Source: Enterovibrio norvegicus FF-33 (lineage in GTDB: Bacteria > Pseudomonadota > Gammaproteobacteria > Enterobacterales > Vibrionaceae). From it: DNA of 64,000 nt. The position numbers were made by a program, and so were the translations under genes. Positions 37,447 to 46,710 of this stretch are shown in pieces; positions within the stretch are counted from its first letter, which is position 1, and every line of letters begins with the position of its first letter. The stretch lies in NCBI RefSeq assembly GCF_000286835.2, contig NZ_AJYD02000038.1, positions 3,169,653 to 3,233,652 of the forward strand, given 5' to 3'. Under the pieces are notes generated by a model. That model was given only the letters and a program-made list of their open reading frames with translations. It searched no databases and had not been told where the DNA came from.

Positions 37447-39264
37447 ATGTATCAGAACTTCTTCTCGGACTACCTTGTAAAACTCCAAGAGAGTAACCAG
37501 AAATGGTGTAAGGATGTTGAGCAAGGCAAGGCAGCCGTAGATACCCCCTTAAATAAAGCGATGCAAGAGCAGAGCATGCAAGATACTGCAAAGCTTCTTG
37601 AGGGCGCTTCAAGTCAACCCGCCGCAATGCTGCAAATTCAAATGCAGTGGTGGGAACAGCAAATGCAAATTTGGCAAAACGTTGCACTAGAAGCCAACCA
37701 AACCAATATTGTATCGCCAGAAAAAGACGACAAACGATTCCAAGATGAAAGCTGGCAGGATGAAAAATTCTACAATTTCATCAAGCAATCATACCTATTA
37801 TTTGGCCGCACCTATTTAGAAACAATCAACGCAGTTGAAGGCTTAGATGAGAAAGCGAAAGAGCGTCTGACGTTTTTCTCTCGCCAAGCGATTAACGCGA
37901 TGTCACCTAGCAACTTCGTGGGCACAAACCCAGAATTGCTTAAGCTTACCTTAGAAAAAAAAGGTGAGAACTTGGTGAAAGGCCTTCAACAGCTCCAAGA
38001 AGATATCGAATCAAGCTCTGACATTTTAAAAGTACGCATGACCAATACCAATGCCTTCCGCATTGGTGAAGATGTGGCAAACACGCCGGGTGATGTCGTT
38101 TACAAAAATGAATTGTTTGAGCTCATTCAGTACCGCCCAATGACCGAAACAGTGAATGCAACGCCACTGTTAATCGTTCCGCCTTTTATCAACAAATACT
38201 ACATTTTGGATCTTCGTGAGAAGAATTCAATGATGCGCTGGCTGGTAGAACAAGGCCACACCGTATTTATGATGTCTTGGCGCAACCCAGGTATTGAGCA
38301 GCGTGATGTTGAATTCGGAGATTACATCACCGAAGGTGTAGTGAAAGCCGTTAGCGCGATAGAAGACATCACCGGTCAGTCGCAAATCAACGCTGCTGGT
38401 TATTGCATTGGCGGTACAGTATTGGCATCGACCATAGCCTACTATTCGGCTAAGCGCATGAAGGCTCGCATCAAGTCAGCCTCATTTTTCACTACACTGC
38501 TCGATTTTGCGCAGCCTGGTGAAGTCGGCGCTTACATCAACGAAAGTTTAGTCAGTGCTATTGAGTTACAAAACAATTCTCGCGGATACATGGATGGTCG
38601 CTCTTTGAGTGTCACCTTCAGCTTACTTCGCGAAAACAGCCTGTACTGGAACTACTATGTCGACAATTACCTCAAGGGCAACAGCCCTGTCGATTTCGAC
38701 CTCCTATACTGGAACAGCGACAGCACCAATGTCGCCGCAACAACACATAACTTTTTGCTGCGCGAGCTTTATCTCAACAATCGTCTGATTGAAGATAAAG
38801 GTGTCAAAGTGGGTGGAGTCTGGATTGATTTGAGTAAAATCAAAATCCCAACTTACTTTATCTCGGCAAAAGAAGACCATATTGCTCTGTGGCAAGGCAC
38901 TTATCGTGGCGCGTTAAACATGAGCGGTAACAAAACTTTTGTACTCGGTGAATCTGGCCACATTGCAGGTATTGTGAATCACCCAGCAAAAGAAAAGTAT
39001 GGTTTTTGGGTTAACGATGAACTGTGTGAATCAGCTGATGAGTGGTTTGATTCAGCGAAACACAACACAGGGTCGTGGTGGTTGCATTGGGATAAATGGT
39101 TAGAAGCTTACAGTCCGAAAGAGAAGGTCGAACCGTATCAAGCAGGTTCTGAAAACTTCCCTGTTCTAACTGTTGCGCCGGGAGATTACGTGAAGCAGGT
39201 GTTGCCTGTCGCAGCGAAACCCGAGCCTCAAGCCAAAAAGCCGCGCTCCAAAGTAGAAGCATAA
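37447..39264 (+). CDS. phaC: Class I poly(3-hydroxyalkanoate) synthase PhaC
   Basis: The 605-residue enzyme polymerises 3-hydroxybutyryl-CoA. The lipase-box-like GYCIGG has the catalytic cysteine C320. The other triad members are D477 (AKEDHIALW) and H505 (GESGHIAG). The N-terminal helical region (1-190) and the core starting near PPFINKYYILDLRE fit class I synthases. It is the last gene of the PHB cluster and ends at a strong terminator. Confidence 0.95.
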   Translation: MYQNFFSDYLVKLQESNQKWCKDVEQGKAAVDTPLNKAMQEQSMQDTAKLLEGASSQPAAMLQIQMQWWEQQMQIWQNVALEANQTNIVSPEKDDKRFQDESWQDEKFYNFIKQSYLLFGRTYLETINAVEGLDEKAKERLTFFSRQAINAMSPSNFVGTNPELLKLTLEKKGENLVKGLQQLQEDIESSSDILKVRMTNTNAFRIGEDVANTPGDVVYKNELFELIQYRPMTETVNATPLLIVPPFINKYYILDLREKNSMMRWLVEQGHTVFMMSWRNPGIEQRDVEFGDYITEGVVKAVSAIEDITGQSQINAAGYCIGGTVLASTIAYYSAKRMKARIKSASFFTTLLDFAQPGEVGAYINESLVSAIELQNNSRGYMDGRSLSVTFSLLRENSLYWNYYVDNYLKGNSPVDFDLLYWNSDSTNVAATTHNFLLRELYLNNRLIEDKGVKVGGVWIDLSKIKIPTYFISAKEDHIALWQGTYRGALNMSGNKTFVLGESGHIAGIVNHPAKEKYGFWVNDELCESADEWFDSAKHNTGSWWLHWDKWLEAYSPKEKVEPYQAGSENFPVLTVAPGDYVKQVLPVAAKPEPQAKKPRSKVEA

Positions 39265-39284
39265 GCTAACGCTCGCTTAAAACC

Positions 39285-39309
39285 AAAAGGCCGCAATGCG
39301 GCCTTTTTT
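39285..39309. terminator. Terminator between phaC and tcdA
   Basis: The stem GGCCGC / GCGGCC with a 3-base loop is flanked by AAAA and TTTTTT and can serve both convergent genes. Confidence 0.88.
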
Positions 39310-39341
39310 GTCTTTGGTGCACAGGGTATTTCAAGGCTTAT

Positions 39342-40151
39342 TTATTCAGCCATTTTCTTTGCTGTTAGCTTGGCAATAATGCGTGAAACCGCCACAAAAC
39401 CAAAAGTCGCTGTCACCATCGTTGCTGCGCCAAATCCACTGGCACAATCCATTCGCTTTGGCCCTTCAGCACTCGCTTTAGTTTCACAAACACTGCCATC
39501 TGGCTGCGGGTACTTAAGCTGTTCTGTCGAGAACACGCAATCAATACCAAACTTTCGTCCTTTGGTCTTCGTGAAATTATGGAAACGACGTAAATTATTT
39601 CGCAATTTTGCTGCAAGCGGATCTTGTATGGTTTTCGTCAGATCTGCCACTTGGATTTGCGTCGGATCTATCTGACCACCTGCACCACCTACCGTGATAA
39701 TTTTGATTTTATTACGCTTACAGTAAGCCAGAAGCGCAGTTTTTGGTTTAATGCTATCAATAGCATCAAGCACGTAATCAAAATCTTTAGTGATGTACTC
39801 TGGGATGTTTTCTTCGGAAATAAAATCATCGATCAGATTAACCTGACAATCTGGATTAATGGCACGAACACGCTCTGCCATCACCTCAATTTTACTCTGT
39901 CCGATTGTTCCTGCCATGGCATGGATCTGACGGTTGATGTTAGTCACACAGATATCATCCATATCAATCAACGTCAGTGCACCAATGCCACTGCGCACCA
40001 GCGCTTCCACCGCCCATGAGCCGACACCACCAATCCCAATCACACAAACGTGAGATTGCCTTAAAATCTCAAGCTCGGTCACGCCATATAAACGGCGTGT
40101 GCCACCAAAGCGTTGCTGGTAGCTTTCTGATGCTGGTGATGTTGTGGTCAT
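39342..40151 (-). CDS. tcdA: tRNA threonylcarbamoyladenosine dehydratase TcdA (CsdL)
   Basis: The 269-residue E1-like, ATP-dependent enzyme cyclises t6A to ct6A in tRNA. It shows the nucleotide loop IGIGGVGSWAVEALVRSGIG, DMDDICVTNINRQ and CDCASGFGAAT-like segments. In E. coli it is fed by CsdA-CsdE and encoded next to them; here it is on the opposite strand on the other side of the PHB cluster. Confidence 0.94.
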   Translation of the reverse strand: MTTTSPASESYQQRFGGTRRLYGVTELEILRQSHVCVIGIGGVGSWAVEALVRSGIGALTLIDMDDICVTNINRQIHAMAGTIGQSKIEVMAERVRAINPDCQVNLIDDFISEENIPEYITKDFDYVLDAIDSIKPKTALLAYCKRNKIKIITVGGAGGQIDPTQIQVADLTKTIQDPLAAKLRNNLRRFHNFTKTKGRKFGIDCVFSTEQLKYPQPDGSVCETKASAEGPKRMDCASGFGAATMVTATFGFVAVSRIIAKLTAKKMAE

Positions 40152-40251
40152 ACTAAATCGCTCAGTGTTTGGGTGGTGATAATAGAGTGCGGTTTATACG
40201 CGTTTGACGCCAAAATGTCCATGCTATCTGGGAGCGTGTCCCTATTGTTGA

Positions 40252-41145
40252 TTAGCTAATGGGGCGAATAATTTCTTGCTTAAACCAATCGATGACTTGC
40301 TTCACTGGACCTAGCCTTCGCTTGTACCCATGGCTAAACAAAAAATAGCCATAGGGGCTATCAAATCGCAACGACAATGGATTAATCACCACCCCCTGCT
40401 TCAAGTAATCTCGCACTAAAAAACCAGGGATCAACGCCATTCCCTGTTGGTATCTGACTGCTTCCAATGCCATGTAGAAATGTTCAAACCCTGTACCATA
40501 AATTGGCCCAGTTGGCGCAACAGCATGGTGGTGCCAGAACTGATTCCATATTTGAGGGCGAGTAATATGACCGATAGAAGGGAGCGATAAGAGATCAGTA
40601 ATCTCCATTACATCTTGCGACATTTGGTCAGGATGAATCACTAACCTCAACTTTTCGCGAATGAGCAACTCAGCATCTTCTTCTTGGGTTGAAAGCGGTA
40701 AACAATGAATTGCAATATCACTTTGATAAAGATTCTGTGCATCAGACGTCACACTTGCTTTTACGGTAAGTTCGATGTTGGGATTCTGTGCGCGAAAAGC
40801 CGTCAGTCTGGGAATTAACCACATACTGGCCAATGAAGGAGGTACGGATATTTCAACATGGCTTTTGGTCTCCGATGATTGCATCACTGTTGACGTAGCA
40901 TGCTGCAAATTTTCCAACGCTTCCACAACGGAAGGTAAATAACGACGACCCGCTTCTGTCAGCTCAACGCGGCCACCACTTCGCTCGAACAATGAGCACC
41001 CCATCAACTCTTCCAAATGACTTATCTGCTTACTGATCGCGCTTTGCGTCAGATTAAGTCGCTTTGCCGCCTTCGAAAAACTCAAAGTTTGTGCAACCAC
41101 TGTAAAGGTGCGCAAGGTTTTCATGGGCGGAATTGGCATCGTCAT
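40252..41145 (-). CDS. LysR-family regulator (GcvA-like subfamily)
   Basis: The 297-residue protein has an N-terminal helix-turn-helix (LSFSKAAKRLNLTQSAISKQ) and a LysR effector domain beginning near EISVPPSLASMWLIPRL, a pattern shared with GcvA/AmpR-type members. It is divergent from the aminotransferase operon, with 137 bp between the starts, so it probably controls that operon and itself. The effector is unknown; a keto or amino acid linked to the operon would be logical. Confidence 0.85.
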   Translation of the reverse strand: MTMPIPPMKTLRTFTVVAQTLSFSKAAKRLNLTQSAISKQISHLEELMGCSLFERSGGRVELTEAGRRYLPSVVEALENLQHATSTVMQSSETKSHVEISVPPSLASMWLIPRLTAFRAQNPNIELTVKASVTSDAQNLYQSDIAIHCLPLSTQEEDAELLIREKLRLVIHPDQMSQDVMEITDLLSLPSIGHITRPQIWNQFWHHHAVAPTGPIYGTGFEHFYMALEAVRYQQGMALIPGFLVRDYLKQGVVINPLSLRFDSPYGYFLFSHGYKRRLGPVKQVIDWFKQEIIRPIS

Positions 41146-41282
41146 TTTAATTTCTCTCGGCCTAGCTATGAATTTTTAGCATACCCTCTGAATTTATATC
41201 GTTTGCCGTACAATTTCCAACCCGCTAATACTGAAGTGAGTAAACGGCTCAACTTCATCTAAAATGCGGCGAAATAAACACA

Positions 41283-42602
41283 ATGACTCACATACTGCAA
41301 CGGCACTGTCACTCAAACCCTCCTTTAGTATCTGGCGGGGAGGGAGTATTTCTTCTTGATGCTAACGGAAAACAATATCTCGATGGCTGCGGAGGTGCGG
41401 CAGTCTCTTGCCTCGGGCACAGCCATCAAGGCGTATTAAATGCCATCCAGCACCAACTGCACACCATTCCATATGCTCATACTGGATTTTTTAGCTCTCC
41501 GGTTGCAGAACAGCTGGCTGAACGATTAGCTGACAAAGCGCCTGGTCCGCTAAACCACGTGTACTTCGTGAGTGGAGGGTCGGAGGCGGTAGAGTCGGCC
41601 CTCAAAATGGCGCGACAATATTTTATTGAAAAAGGCGAGATGTCTCGCACTCGTTTTATCGCAAGACGTCAGAGCTATCATGGCAATACGCTAGGGGCGC
41701 TAGGCGTAGGTGGGAACATGTGGCGAAAAGAGCCCTTCGCACCACTGCTACAAAACGGTGAGCTTATCGCACCTTGTTACGCCTATCGTGATAAAAAAGA
41801 GGATGAAACCCATTTCGAATATGGACAACGTGTCGCCAACGAACTCGAGGAAAGGTTATTAGCTGTCGGGCCAGAAACCGTGATCGCATTTGTAGCAGAA
41901 CCCGTCGTCGGTGCAACGGCAGGTGCTTTGGTCGCTGAAAAAGGTTACTTCAAACGAATTCGAGAGATCTGCGACAAATATGGCGTACTTTTGATCCTTG
42001 ACGAAGTCATGTGCGGGTGTGGTCGTACGGGCACCTACTATGCATATGAACAAGAAGATATTATTCCTGATCTCGTGACGCTAGCAAAAGGGTTGGCTGC
42101 AGGTTATCAACCCATTGGTGCCGTTATGATCCACAGCAAAATCTACGACGCCATCTCGCAGGGCTCGGGATACTTTCAACATGGACACACCTTCATGGCT
42201 CATCCTTTGGCCTGTGCAGCAGCCTGCGCTACCTTGGATGCGTTAGAATCAGGGACGCTGGCAGAAGTGACCGAAAAGGGTCAATACTTAGTCAAACAGT
42301 TACAGCAAAAATTAGGATCGCACCCATTTGTTGGTGATATTCGAGGGCGGGGCTTATTCCTTGGTCTAGAACTGGTGCAAGACAGAGTCAGCAAAAGCCC
42401 CTTTTCTCCAGAACGTTCTCTCCACCAGCAGGTGAAGAAAATAGCAATGGAACAAGGACTAATGTGCTATCCCATGGCTGGCACACTGGATGGCATTAAC
42501 GGACATCACATTCTCTTGGCGCCTCCCTTCATTATCTCCGAGCAAGAAATGGACGAACTGGTACGCCGACTCTGCACCACCATGGACAATGTCTTCTCAT
42601 AA
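41283..42602 (+). CDS. Class III aminotransferase, substrate unknown
   Basis: The 439-residue fold type I PLP enzyme of the omega-aminotransferase group shows VYFVSGGSEAVESALKMARQY, the aspartate in LLILDEVMCGCGRTG, and the Schiff-base lysine in TLAKGLAAGYQPIGA. It probably moves an amino group from a terminal amine or beta/omega-amino acid. It lies 9 bp before a BKACE gene, so its product is likely a keto acid used by that enzyme. I cannot name the substrate. Confidence 0.85.
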   Translation: MTHILQRHCHSNPPLVSGGEGVFLLDANGKQYLDGCGGAAVSCLGHSHQGVLNAIQHQLHTIPYAHTGFFSSPVAEQLAERLADKAPGPLNHVYFVSGGSEAVESALKMARQYFIEKGEMSRTRFIARRQSYHGNTLGALGVGGNMWRKEPFAPLLQNGELIAPCYAYRDKKEDETHFEYGQRVANELEERLLAVGPETVIAFVAEPVVGATAGALVAEKGYFKRIREICDKYGVLLILDEVMCGCGRTGTYYAYEQEDIIPDLVTLAKGLAAGYQPIGAVMIHSKIYDAISQGSGYFQHGHTFMAHPLACAAACATLDALESGTLAEVTEKGQYLVKQLQQKLGSHPFVGDIRGRGLFLGLELVQDRVSKSPFSPERSLHQQVKKIAMEQGLMCYPMAGTLDGINGHHILLAPPFIISEQEMDELVRRLCTTMDNVFS

Positions 42603-42611
42603 GGATATATC

Positions 42612-43445
42612 GTGCAAACAGGAAGAACGATTATTGTCGCGCCAAACGGGGCGCGACGGGGCAAGGATGCACACAGCCAACTCCCCCTAACTGTTGATGA
42701 AATGAGCACATGTTTAGCGCAATGCGCTGATGCCGGCGCCGCCATGGCGCACATGCACGTGCGAGACGCACATGGAAAGCATTCATTAGATGTAGGGCTG
42801 AACCGTGAGTGGTTAACAGAAATACGGACGCGTTTTGATTCCCGGCTAGTTATCCAACAGACCACCGAGGCAATAGGCCAGTATCAACCTAGCGAACAAA
42901 TGGCATTGGTCAGAGGCACAGATCCCGAAGCTGTCTCTCTTGCTCTTCGAGAACTCCGCCCGAATGCGAGCTTTGAAAAAGAAGCCAGCCGCTTCTTTTT
43001 TGAACTTGCCGAACGACAAATCTATGTGCAATACATTTTGTATGATGCTGCGGATTTGTCCCTTTACTTTCAGATGGTTAATGACAAGGTTTTGCCAAAT
43101 GTCGGACATCACCTACTATTGGTACTAGGAAAGTACAAAAAAGACATGTTGTCAGCCCCCCGAGATCTGCTCGATTTTGACATTAAACGTTTGTCTGATG
43201 AGGGTATTTCATGGGCAACATGTGCATTTGGACAGAATGAGCATCAATGCTTAAGTGCAGCAATGTCATTGAGTGGCGATGTTCGGGTCGGATTTGAAAA
43301 TAATCTAATGAATTTAATAGGACAGTATGCGGATAACAATGCAGAGCTTGTCCAGCAAATCACGATTTTGTCTCAAAACATGGGTTTATATATCAACTCT
43401 GTGGAAGATTTAAGGAAAAATATCTTTCGTAGCTTTGAATCGTGA
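42612..43445 (+). CDS. BKACE family protein (beta-keto acid cleavage enzyme, DUF849)
   Basis: The 277-residue TIM-barrel enzyme of the Kce/BKACE family has the zinc ligands in MAHMHVRDAHGKHS and the later glutamate in VRVGFENNLMN. Family members condense a beta-keto acid with acetyl-CoA, giving acetoacetate and a new CoA ester. The GTG start has AAGGA 6 bases upstream. Coupled to an aminotransferase, it suggests degradation of a beta-keto amino compound as in lysine fermentation, but the substrate is unproven. The protein is slightly short for the family. Confidence 0.82.
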   Translation: MQTGRTIIVAPNGARRGKDAHSQLPLTVDEMSTCLAQCADAGAAMAHMHVRDAHGKHSLDVGLNREWLTEIRTRFDSRLVIQQTTEAIGQYQPSEQMALVRGTDPEAVSLALRELRPNASFEKEASRFFFELAERQIYVQYILYDAADLSLYFQMVNDKVLPNVGHHLLLVLGKYKKDMLSAPRDLLDFDIKRLSDEGISWATCAFGQNEHQCLSAAMSLSGDVRVGFENNLMNLIGQYADNNAELVQQITILSQNMGLYINSVEDLRKNIFRSFES

Positions 43446-43569
43446 GGTATATCTCTTGCGATCTAAAATGCAACTGTCAGATAATTTAATCTTACAGCGG
43501 AGTTACAGTTTTACAACAAGCGGACTCGCACCGCGATAGCAATCACATCGTAGACAAGGAAAATAAAGC

Positions 43570-44538
43570 ATGAAAGCGTTAAAACCAACACTGGCCGCAA
43601 TGAGCTTTGCAGCTGCTTTAACCGCCGTGCCTGCACAGGCTAACCAGTTTGTAACAATCGGGACTGGCGGTGTCACTGGTGTGTACTACCCAACTGGTGG
43701 TGCAATTTGTCGTCTGGTCAACAAATCGAAAAAAGAGCACGGCATCCGTTGTTCAGTTGAATCAACTGGCGGTTCAATCTACAACATCAACACCATTCGC
43801 GCTGGCGAGCTTGACATGGGTATCGCCCAATCAGACTGGCAGTTCCATGCATACAACGGTAGCAGCAAATTCACTGAACAAGGTCCATACAAAAACCTTC
43901 GTGCCGTGTTCTCTGTTCACCCAGAACCGTTCACAGTGGTTGCACGCGCTGACTCAGGCATCAAAACGTTTGATGACTTGAAGGGCAAACGTGTAAACAT
44001 CGGTAACCCAGGTTCAGGTCAGCGCGGTACTATCGAAGTGCTGATGACCGAAATGGGTTGGACAATGGATGACTTTAAACAAGTTTCCGAGTTGAAAGCG
44101 GCAGAGCAATCTAAAGCGCTTTGTGATAACAAAATCGATGCCATGGTTTACACCGTGGGTCACCCAAGTGGCGCAATCCAAGAAGCTACCACTGCATGTG
44201 ACAGCGTCATCGTAGAAGTAAACAATGCGGCGGCTCAGAAGTTGGTTAGCGATAACGATTACTACCGTTCGGCGACTATTCCTGGCGGCATGTACCGCGG
44301 TAACGACGCTGACACAGCAACCTTTGGTGTAGGTGCGACCTTCGTTTCTTCTACTGAAGTACCTGAAGAAGTTATCTACCACGTAACGAAAGCTGTGTTC
44401 GAGAACTTTGACGATTTCCGTCGTCTGCACCCAGCGTTCGCAAACCTGAAAAAAGAAGAAATGATTGCAGACGGCCTGTCTGCACCTCTTCACCCTGGCG
44501 CAGCAAAGTACTACAAAGAAGCAGGTCTGCTTAAATAA
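43570..44538 (+). CDS. TAXI-family TRAP transporter solute-binding protein
   Basis: The 322-residue periplasmic receptor has a signal peptide ending AVPAQA. The TAXI opening follows ([20 protein letters not shown]), then [19 protein letters not shown] and [19 protein letters not shown]. The TAXI subgroup binds small carboxylates or amino acids such as glutamate-like compounds. No TRAP membrane component is adjacent, so it must pair with one encoded elsewhere. It lies 124 bp after the BKACE gene and ends at a strong terminator. Confidence 0.9.
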   Translation: MKALKPTLAAMSFAAALTAVPAQANQFVTIGTGGVTGVYYPTGGAICRLVNKSKKEHGIRCSVESTGGSIYNINTIRAGELDMGIAQSDWQFHAYNGSSKFTEQGPYKNLRAVFSVHPEPFTVVARADSGIKTFDDLKGKRVNIGNPGSGQRGTIEVLMTEMGWTMDDFKQVSELKAAEQSKALCDNKIDAMVYTVGHPSGAIQEATTACDSVIVEVNNAAAQKLVSDNDYYRSATIPGGMYRGNDADTATFGVGATFVSSTEVPEEVIYHVTKAVFENFDDFRRLHPAFANLKKEEMIADGLSAPLHPGAAKYYKEAGLLK

Positions 44539-44554
44539 GACGGCTTACACGATC

Positions 44555-44592
44555 AAAAAAGGCGAGAGTATAAGATACTCTCGCCTTTTTTA
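44555..44592. terminator. Strong bidirectional terminator after the TAXI gene and mltA
   Basis: A stem of up to 17 bp (AAAAAAGGCGAGAGTAT and its complement) with a 3-base loop has T-runs on both strands. Confidence 0.9.
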
Positions 44593-44625
44593 TTGCTTTC
44601 GCCAGCCCCATTTCAACTAAGTGTT

Positions 44626-45714
44626 TTATTGAGACTTAACAGATAACGATTCAACCGTAAGCGGCTTAGTTAGCTTCCAAACACGACCAAAATGCTTGTG
44701 ATGCCCAGCTTTAATGCCAGCGTCTTCACCAGTACCATGATAAAGATCGAGGTGATTTTTCTTCACTGCTCCGCCGGTATCCAATGCCATCAGAAGCTTC
44801 AGCACATGCTGACCATTCCAATTGCCTTCTTTATCAAGCTGAGGCACCTCGGCCAGTAGCACACTCCCCATTGGTAAGTACTCACGGTCAGCCGCAACAG
44901 ACGCACCCGCTAACAATGGAATACCTGCGGTACCAGAGACGGGGGCAGCCGCTCTTGGCAAGAAAAACACATAGGAAGGGTTTTGATTGAGAAGTTCAGT
45001 CACACTGGCCTCATCGTTCGCTTCTACCCAATCTTTAATGGCTTTCAGTGACATTTTCTCTCGCGATACTTCTCCACGCTCGATAAGCACTTTACCGATG
45101 CTGACATAGGGATGACCGTTTTTCCCACCGTAGGCGAAGTACTCCAATTGATCGGTATCACCAAAATGGATAAAGCCACTGCCTTGTACTTCCATAATGA
45201 AATTATCAATGAGTGATGCACTGTAGCCTAGTTCAAGTCCTAAACCCTCAAGAGCACCATTATAGATTTCTTCGCGCGTTGGACACGACTCGCCGCAAGT
45301 AGGCATGGCATAAACAGGATAGCGAAATAAAACATCTGGCTGATGGCGCATCTCAATCACAGGCGAAAAATAGCCAGTGAACATAACATTGCCGAAGCCA
45401 TCGCCACCGCCCATCTGTTCTAGCTGAATACCATAATCAGTCAATGCTGTTGGTTCACCACTTTCATTGAGCCAAGCTTTAACACTGTCATAAAGCGGCT
45501 GATTGGGTTTAGACAATGAAGGTGAAAGTGACTCCACTTTTTCCAGTTGAGCAGGAAACAGACTGTAATCTTTTGGCTGATCAGACGCGACTGACTCAAT
45601 CGGGTTGAGCACCTCATCAAAGCGTCCATCAATATATTGCTGCCCACGATCAGTAGGACGAGCACATGCGGCTAAAAGTATAGAAATGCCAACAACACAG
45701 AGTGCGCGATTCAC
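44626..45714 (-). CDS. mltA: Membrane-bound lytic murein transglycosylase A
   Basis: The 362-residue lipoprotein has a short signal peptide and the lipobox LLAAC near residue 16. The MltA core (MFTGYFSPVIEM, QGSGFIHF) and the C-terminal 3D domain (LLMALDTGGAVKKNHLDLYHG, containing the catalytic aspartate) are visible. It cleaves glycan strands with formation of anhydromuramyl ends. I chose GTG 45714 because AGGA is 6 bases upstream and it gives a perfect lipoprotein signal. A TTG at 45738 would add 8 residues. Confidence 0.93.
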   Translation of the reverse strand: MNRALCVVGISILLAACARPTDRGQQYIDGRFDEVLNPIESVASDQPKDYSLFPAQLEKVESLSPSLSKPNQPLYDSVKAWLNESGEPTALTDYGIQLEQMGGGDGFGNVMFTGYFSPVIEMRHQPDVLFRYPVYAMPTCGESCPTREEIYNGALEGLGLELGYSASLIDNFIMEVQGSGFIHFGDTDQLEYFAYGGKNGHPYVSIGKVLIERGEVSREKMSLKAIKDWVEANDEASVTELLNQNPSYVFFLPRAAAPVSGTAGIPLLAGASVAADREYLPMGSVLLAEVPQLDKEGNWNGQHVLKLLMALDTGGAVKKNHLDLYHGTGEDAGIKAGHHKHFGRVWKLTKPLTVESLSVKSQ

Positions 45715-45941
45715 GGTTAATCCTGATAGATAAAACAATCAAAAGAGGGTGACAGATGCACAGATTTTCTGCAAATGAAACCCGTAAAACCCTTACCGAT
45801 AGTGCCCTTTAGAATGCGATCCATATCCAACACCATTCAGCTTGCAACATTTTGTCACATTACTGTAATCAAAATTGGTTCTAATCATCCGTAATGAAAG
45901 TGTCTTAAAAATTAAACATTGATTTCGTAAGGGAGTACGAG

Positions 45942-46163
45942 ATGGAATTGAAAATAGGTCGTAAAACACTGCTAGATCCCGAATCGATCGAATATCAGTG
46001 GATTCGAACACTCGCCAGTGACGGCAGCAGCAAAGAAATGATCAACTCCAGTATTCGACGCTGTTTAGGCGGAAATGATGATGTCGCCGATCGCATTCGA
46101 CGCGTCGCTTTGGGATTAACACCCGTGACTGAATTACTCAGCGTGTTGCCAGCAAATTATTAA
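45942..46163 (+). CDS. Small conserved-looking protein, function unknown
   Basis: The 73-residue protein has a good ribosome site (AAGGGAG 6 bases before ATG) and balanced codon use. It is soluble and charged (MELKIGRKTLLDPESIEYQW), with an arginine-rich middle (IRRCLGGNDDVADRIRRVAL). I do not recognise the family. It stands alone between mltA and DUF2850. Confidence 0.65.
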   Translation: MELKIGRKTLLDPESIEYQWIRTLASDGSSKEMINSSIRRCLGGNDDVADRIRRVALGLTPVTELLSVLPANY

Positions 46164-46186
46164 GTTGCAATAACTCTGTCTCCGTA

Positions 46187-46534
46187 TCAGCGTACCTTGA
46201 TGAAAGGTGTACTGTAGTGATACGGTTTTTCTCTTTGTAGTGTTTTGTCATCTTCCATAACATACAAATACGTATGGTTACCGACGGTATAAATCAACTT
46301 ACGGCCCGTGAATTCATAGTGGCTTGTGGTGCGAGCGCCTTTCGTATATATACCGTCTTTACGAACTTCAAATTTGTCCGCAGCATAGGGTGCCACCCCT
46401 TGTTCAACCCACTCGCCATAAATGACAGTTTGATCAACTTCGGTAAAAATCGGCACGTCATTCGCAACCAAAAAACCGACCAATCCGCCAATCAGTAGAA
46501 CAAAGAGCGCGATAGATTGTCCAACAATGCTCAC
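46187..46534 (-). CDS. DUF2850 family protein
   Basis: The 115-residue protein has one N-terminal membrane helix or uncleaved signal (IALFVLLIGGLVGFLVA) and a compact beta-rich domain (GEWVEQGVAPYAADKFEV, TYLYVMEDDKTLQREKPY). I recognise it as the Vibrio DUF2850 family; its function is unknown. The start is GTG. It is convergent with the small gene at 45942 and divergent from argA. Confidence 0.75.
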   Translation of the reverse strand: MSIVGQSIALFVLLIGGLVGFLVANDVPIFTEVDQTVIYGEWVEQGVAPYAADKFEVRKDGIYTKGARTTSHYEFTGRKLIYTVGNHTYLYVMEDDKTLQREKPYHYSTPFIKVR

Positions 46535-46710
46535 AAATAAAGTCTCACCAGAGAGAAGAAAAGGATTTGTTTATTAACCATTTTATTATAAAAACTCTCG
46601 AACTGCCGATAAAGGCGGGCATCAATAGTTTGAAGGTATATCACCCCCCTTGCCAAACATGGAATATTTAGTCAATATTAAAGCATATAAAATCATAATA
46701 ATGGAGTAAG

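Noticed and set aside
46600..46710. ARG boxes upstream of argA
   Set aside because: Some AT-rich patches resemble half-sites, but no pair matches the ArgR consensus well enough to claim.
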